NCBI GenBank assembly: GCA_937927885.1
Contig: CALEZJ010000453.1
Span: 1 to 9,035 of the forward strand
Direction of reading: 5' to 3'
Length of the DNA stretch: 9,035 bases
DNA from: an uncultured Paracoccaceae bacterium
GTDB taxonomy: Bacteria; Pseudomonadota; Alphaproteobacteria; Rhodobacterales; Rhodobacteraceae
The notes beneath the pieces are model-generated. The model worked only from the letters and a program-made list of their open reading frames with translations, ran no database searches and had not been told where the DNA came from. Each line of letters starts with the position of its first letter. Position 1 is the stretch's first letter. The position numbers were made by a program, and so were the translations under genes. Shown here in pieces: positions 6,082 through 9,035 of this stretch.

Positions 6082-6102
6082 GTTTCCTTCCTGTCAGGGG
6101 GC

Positions 6103-7941
6103 TCAACCCTCGGGCAATATCCGCACGCCACCCTTGGACGCCGACGACGCCAGCAGCGCATAGGCCTTCAGCGCCGTCGACACCTGCCGCGTGCGCTGCT
6201 CGGCGGGTTTCCAGGGCAGCGCGCCCTTGGCAGCGCGGCGGGCCGCCAGCGTGGCGTCGTCCACCGCCAGATGGATCGAGCGGTTCGGAATGTCGATCTC
6301 GATCCGGTCGCCGGTTTCCACCAATCCGATCAACCCGCCCTCGGCCGCTTCGGGGCTGACATGGCCGATCGACAGGCCCGAGGTCCCGCCGCTGAACCGC
6401 CCGTCGGTCAGCAGCGCGCAGGCCTTGCCCAGCCCTTTCGACTTCAGATAGCTGGTCGGATAGAGCATTTCCTGCATCCCCGGCCCGCCCTGCGGCCCTT
6501 CATAGCGGATCACCACGACATCGCCTTCTTGCACCTTGCCGGTCAGGATGGCGCTGACCGCCGAATCCTGGCTTTCGAACACCCGCGCCGGGCCGTGGAA
6601 GACCCAGATCGATTCGTCCACGCCCGCCGTTTTCACGATGCAGCCGTCCGGAGCGATGTTGCCCTTCAGAACCGCGAGGCCGCCCTCCTTGGAAAACGCA
6701 TGCTCGACGGAACGAATCACCCCGGCCTTGCGGTCCAGATCCAGCTCGGCATAGCGCTTGGACTGGCTGAAGGCCGTGGCCGTGCGCACATTGCCGGGGG
6801 CGGCGCGGAAGAATTCGCGCACGCTGTCGTGGTTGGTGCGGCTGACGTCCCAATGATCCAGCGCAGCACCCATGGTCGGCGAATGCACGGTCGGAAGGTC
6901 GGTGTGCAACAGCCCGCCGTTGGCCAACTGTCCAAGGATCGCCATGATCCCGCCGGCGCGATGGACGTCTTCCATATGCACATCCGACTTGGCCGGCGCC
7001 ACCTTGCACAGGCACGGCACGCGGCGCGACAGGGCGTCGATGTCGTCCTGGGTGAAATCGATCCCGCCTTCATGCGCGGCGGCCAGGATGTGCAGGATCG
7101 TGTTGGTCGACCCGCCCATGGCGATATCCAGCGCCATCGCGTTCTCGAACGCCTTTTTCGATGCGATGCTGCGTGGCAGCACCGAGGCATCGTCCTGTTC
7201 ATACCAGCGCCGCGCCAGATCGACGATCAGGTGGCCGGCCTCGACAAACAGGCGCTTGCGGTCGGAATGGGTGGCCAGCGTGCTGCCATTGCCGGGCAGC
7301 GACAGGCCCAGCGCCTCGGTCAGGCAGTTCATCGAATTGGCGGTGAACATGCCGCTGCATGACCCGCAGGTCGGGCACGAGGCTTCCTCGATCGCCGCAA
7401 CCTCGGCATCGGTGTATTTGTCATCCGCCGCCGCAACCATGGCGTCGATCAGGTCCAGCGCGACCTCCTTGCCATGCACCACGACCTTGCCGGCCTCCAT
7501 CGGCCCGCCCGACACGAACACCGCCGGAATGTTCAACCGCATCGCCGCCATCAGCATGCCGGGCGTGATCTTGTCGCAGTTGGAAATGCACACCATCGCA
7601 TCGGCGCAATGGGCGTTGACCATGTATTCCACGCTGTCGGCGATGATCTCGCGCGAGGGCAGGGAATAGAGCATGCCGTCATGCCCCATGGCGATGCCGT
7701 CATCGACCGCGATGGTGTTGAATTCCTTGGCCACGCCGCCCGCCTTCTCGATCTCGCGGGCGACAAGCTGGCCGAGGTCCTTCAGATGCACGTGCCCCGG
7801 CACGAATTGCGTGAAGCTGTTCACCACCGCGATGATCGGCTTGTCCCAGTCGCCATCCTTCATGCCGGTCGCGCGCCAGAGGCCGCGGGCCCCGGCCATG
7901 TTGCGGCCATGCGTCGTGGTGCGGGAACGGTAGCGGGGCAT
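6103..7941 (-). CDS. ilvD: Dihydroxy-acid dehydratase
   Basis: IlvD converts 2,3-dihydroxy-isovalerate and 2,3-dihydroxy-3-methylvalerate to the 2-keto acids that lead to valine, leucine and isoleucine, in the cytoplasm. The 612-residue product is nearly the length of the E. coli enzyme (616) and closely resembles it throughout. Iron-sulfur and metal-site segments are clear: [10 protein letters not shown] with Cys122, [18 protein letters not shown] with Cys195, and DDGIAMGH at 80-87. The position of the third cluster cysteine in the short [2Fe-2S] subgroup appears to be Ser here (VVNSFTQ, 39-45), as in the E. coli-type long form. The C-terminal domain carries [21 protein letters not shown]. 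The start is fixed by GGAGGAA five bases upstream of ATG 7941. It is divergent from tpiA, 124 bases away. Confidence 0.98.
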   Translation of the reverse strand: MPRYRSRTTTHGRNMAGARGLWRATGMKDGDWDKPIIAVVNSFTQFVPGHVHLKDLGQLVAREIEKAGGVAKEFNTIAVDDGIAMGHDGMLYSLPSREIIADSVEYMVNAHCADAMVCISNCDKITPGMLMAAMRLNIPAVFVSGGPMEAGKVVVHGKEVALDLIDAMVAAADDKYTDAEVAAIEEASCPTCGSCSGMFTANSMNCLTEALGLSLPGNGSTLATHSDRKRLFVEAGHLIVDLARRWYEQDDASVLPRSIASKKAFENAMALDIAMGGSTNTILHILAAAHEGGIDFTQDDIDALSRRVPCLCKVAPAKSDVHMEDVHRAGGIMAILGQLANGGLLHTDLPTVHSPTMGAALDHWDVSRTNHDSVREFFRAAPGNVRTATAFSQSKRYAELDLDRKAGVIRSVEHAFSKEGGLAVLKGNIAPDGCIVKTAGVDESIWVFHGPARVFESQDSAVSAILTGKVQEGDVVVIRYEGPQGGPGMQEMLYPTSYLKSKGLGKACALLTDGRFSGGTSGLSIGHVSPEAAEGGLIGLVETGDRIEIDIPNRSIHLAVDDATLAARRAAKGALPWKPAEQRTRQVSTALKAYALLASSASKGGVRILPEG

Positions 7942-8012
7942 CGGGCTTCCTCCAGAAAGGCTTCGGCGCCTGACATAGCCCAGCACGCGGCCCATGGCCA
8001 GAGGAACGCGGT

Positions 8013-8041
8013 TTGCGCGGGCCACAAGGGTTGGCTAGGGT
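8013..8041 (+). promoter_or_regulatory. Predicted tpiA promoter
   Basis: TTGCGC (8013-8018) and TAGGGT (8036-8041) are separated by exactly 17 bases, resembling vegetative promoters of Rhodobacterales, which often have a strong -35 TTG and a GC-tolerant -10. The predicted start near 8048 gives an 18-base leader containing the GGAGG site. No equally clear promoter was seen for ilvD on the opposite strand. Confidence 0.5.
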
Positions 8042-8065
8042 GGGGAAAATCGCGGAGGATCACGG

Positions 8066-8788
8066 ATGCGCAAACTGGCGGCGGGAAACTGGAAGATGAA
8101 CGGGCTTTCGGTCCATCTGGCCGAGGCGCGTGCATTGGCGGATGCCTTTCCCGCGCCGGGCTGCGAGGTGCTGCTTTGCCCGCCCGCGACGCTGCTTCAG
8201 CCGATGGCCGGGGCCCTGCGCGGCAGCGCGGTCGCGGTCGGCGGGCAGGATTGCCACGCGGCGCCGTCGGGCGCGCATACCGGCGACATTTCGGCACAGA
8301 TGCTGGCCGATGCCGGGGCGTCCCATGTCATCCTCGGCCATTCGGAGCGGCGGGCGGATCATGGCGAAGGCTCGGACCTTGTCGCTGCCAAGGTCCGCGC
8401 CGCCTGGGGCGCGGGGCTGGTGGCGATCGTCTGTGTGGGCGAAACGCTGGCCCAGCGCGACGCGGACCAGACGCTGGCGGTGGTGGGCGCGCAACTGGCG
8501 GGTTCGCTGCCGGACGGTGCGACGGCGCAGAACACCGTGATCGCCTATGAACCGGTCTGGGCCATCGGCACCGGGCGCACCCCGACGCCGGACCAGATCG
8601 CCGAGGTCCATGCCGCGCTGCGCGCGCGGGCCCCGGCGGGCACGCGCCTGCTTTACGGCGGATCGGTCAACCCGGGCAATGCGGCGGCAATCTTCGCACT
8701 GGCGAATGTCGATGGCGCGCTGGTCGGGGGCGCCTCGCTGAAGGCGGCGGATTTCGGCCGGATCGTGCAGGCGCTTTCGGCGGCCTGA
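8066..8788 (+). CDS. tpiA: Triosephosphate isomerase
   Basis: This enzyme interconverts dihydroxyacetone phosphate and glyceraldehyde 3-phosphate in cytoplasmic glycolysis and gluconeogenesis. The 240-residue protein carries the complete TIM-barrel active site: GNWKMNG with Lys10, GHSERR with His92 as electrophile, [11 protein letters not shown] with Glu162 as catalytic base followed by the loop-6 hinge, and the phosphate-binding [10 protein letters not shown] (197-206). It is slightly shorter than the usual 250 or so residues, with no active-site part missing. The start ATG 8066 is preceded by GGAGG with a 7-base spacer. It is divergent from ilvD and followed 92 bases later by ribB. Confidence 0.98.
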   Translation: MRKLAAGNWKMNGLSVHLAEARALADAFPAPGCEVLLCPPATLLQPMAGALRGSAVAVGGQDCHAAPSGAHTGDISAQMLADAGASHVILGHSERRADHGEGSDLVAAKVRAAWGAGLVAIVCVGETLAQRDADQTLAVVGAQLAGSLPDGATAQNTVIAYEPVWAIGTGRTPTPDQIAEVHAALRARAPAGTRLLYGGSVNPGNAAAIFALANVDGALVGGASLKAADFGRIVQALSAA

Positions 8789-8795
8789 GCCGGGG

Positions 8796-8829
8796 AAGGG
8801 GCCCGCGATGCGCGGCCGCGCCCCCCTTT
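8796..8829 (+). terminator. Possible terminator after tpiA
   Basis: A GC-rich hairpin follows the tpiA stop. The inner stem CCGCG/CGCGG (8803-8807 and 8811-8815) closes an ATG loop, and an outer AAGGGG can pair with CCCCTT near 8823-8828 across a right-side bulge. A short TTT follows. The irregular outer stem and weak T-run make it uncertain, so read-through into ribB is possible. Confidence 0.4.
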
Positions 8830-8880
8830 CACCCGCACCCCGCATGCGCTATCTGCTCTGAAAGGCAGCAGGAGCATGCG

Positions 8881-9035
8881 ATGGATTACGAAAAGCCCGG
8901 CCCGGTCGAAGGCAACTGGCGCGACGCCATCTCGCCCATCGAAGAGATCATCGATCAGGCGCGCAACGGGCGCATGTTCATCCTGGTCGATCACGAGGAC
9001 CGCGAGAACGAGGGCGATCTGGTCATCCCCGCGCA
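8881..9035 (+). CDS. ribB: 3,4-dihydroxy-2-butanone 4-phosphate synthase, N-terminal part
   Basis: The 51 visible residues begin [18 protein letters not shown] and contain the family's conserved metal- and substrate-site region [19 protein letters not shown] (33-51). RibB converts ribulose 5-phosphate to 3,4-dihydroxy-2-butanone 4-phosphate, the four-carbon precursor of riboflavin. The start at 8881 has AGGAG with a 7-base spacer. The gene is cut by the window end, so it cannot be told whether it is RibB alone or a RibBA fusion with GTP cyclohydrolase II. The short gap after tpiA holds no FMN riboswitch that I can see. Confidence 0.93.
   Translation, partial: MDYEKPGPVEGNWRDAISPIEEIIDQARNGRMFILVDHEDRENEGDLVIPA

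Noticed and set aside
6049..7362. Plus-strand open frame of 437 codons
   Set aside because: It is antisense to ilvD, which matches its family over its full length.
7474..8550. Plus-strand open frame of 358 codons spanning ilvD and tpiA
   Set aside because: It is a shadow of ilvD on the opposite strand and out of frame with tpiA.
8789..8880. FMN riboswitch before ribB
   Set aside because: The 92-base gap is taken up by a GC-rich hairpin and a ribosome-binding site; I see none of the conserved FMN-element segments.
8842..8880. GCATGCG direct repeat before ribB
   Set aside because: It is only 7 bases long, built around a 6-base palindrome, and easily expected by chance in this composition.

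Overview
The window is GC-rich with dense codon use. IlvD, TpiA and RibB have the sequence character of Alphaproteobacteria, most probably Rhodobacterales (Paracoccus or Rhodobacter-like). That placement is inferred from protein resemblance and base composition, because no rRNA or other direct marker is present. High GC gives long antisense open frames, so genes were chosen by family match and by Shine-Dalgarno-supported starts.

Layout, left to right. (1) 1-134: start of a leftward gene for a small membrane protein, cut by the window edge. (2) 135-653: no confident gene, but one minus frame (293-586) has coding-like codon use without a start, probably a gene remnant. (3) 654-1835: divergent pair of a DUF1772 four-helix membrane protein (minus) and a TetR-type regulator (plus), with an AT-rich imperfect palindrome between them. 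(4) 2002-5519: a LysR-centred cluster made of a DUF4386 membrane protein and the LysR regulator (both minus), facing a DUF2798 small membrane protein and a DHA2-type MFS exporter (both plus, overlapping by one base). (5) 5596-6033: a TerB-like protein, apparently with its own promoter and a leaderless start. (6) 6061-6081: strong bidirectional terminator. (7) 6103-7941: ilvD (minus). (8) 8066-8788: tpiA (plus). (9) 8881-end: start of ribB (plus).

The main result concerns block 4. The promoter region ahead of DUF2798-MFS (3795-3841) and the one ahead of DUF4386 (2828-2874, read on the minus strand) align without gaps at 34 of 47 positions. Each holds a conserved palindromic T-N11-A LysR-type box next to its target gene and a weaker related box 31 bp farther upstream. 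This suggests that the LysR protein encoded between them controls both transcription units, forming a small regulon of membrane proteins and an exporter whose inducer is unknown. The right-hand third is ordinary core metabolism: branched-chain amino acids, glycolysis/gluconeogenesis and riboflavin. The left two thirds look like accessory genes. No tRNA, rRNA, CRISPR array, insertion sequence or phage gene was recognised.
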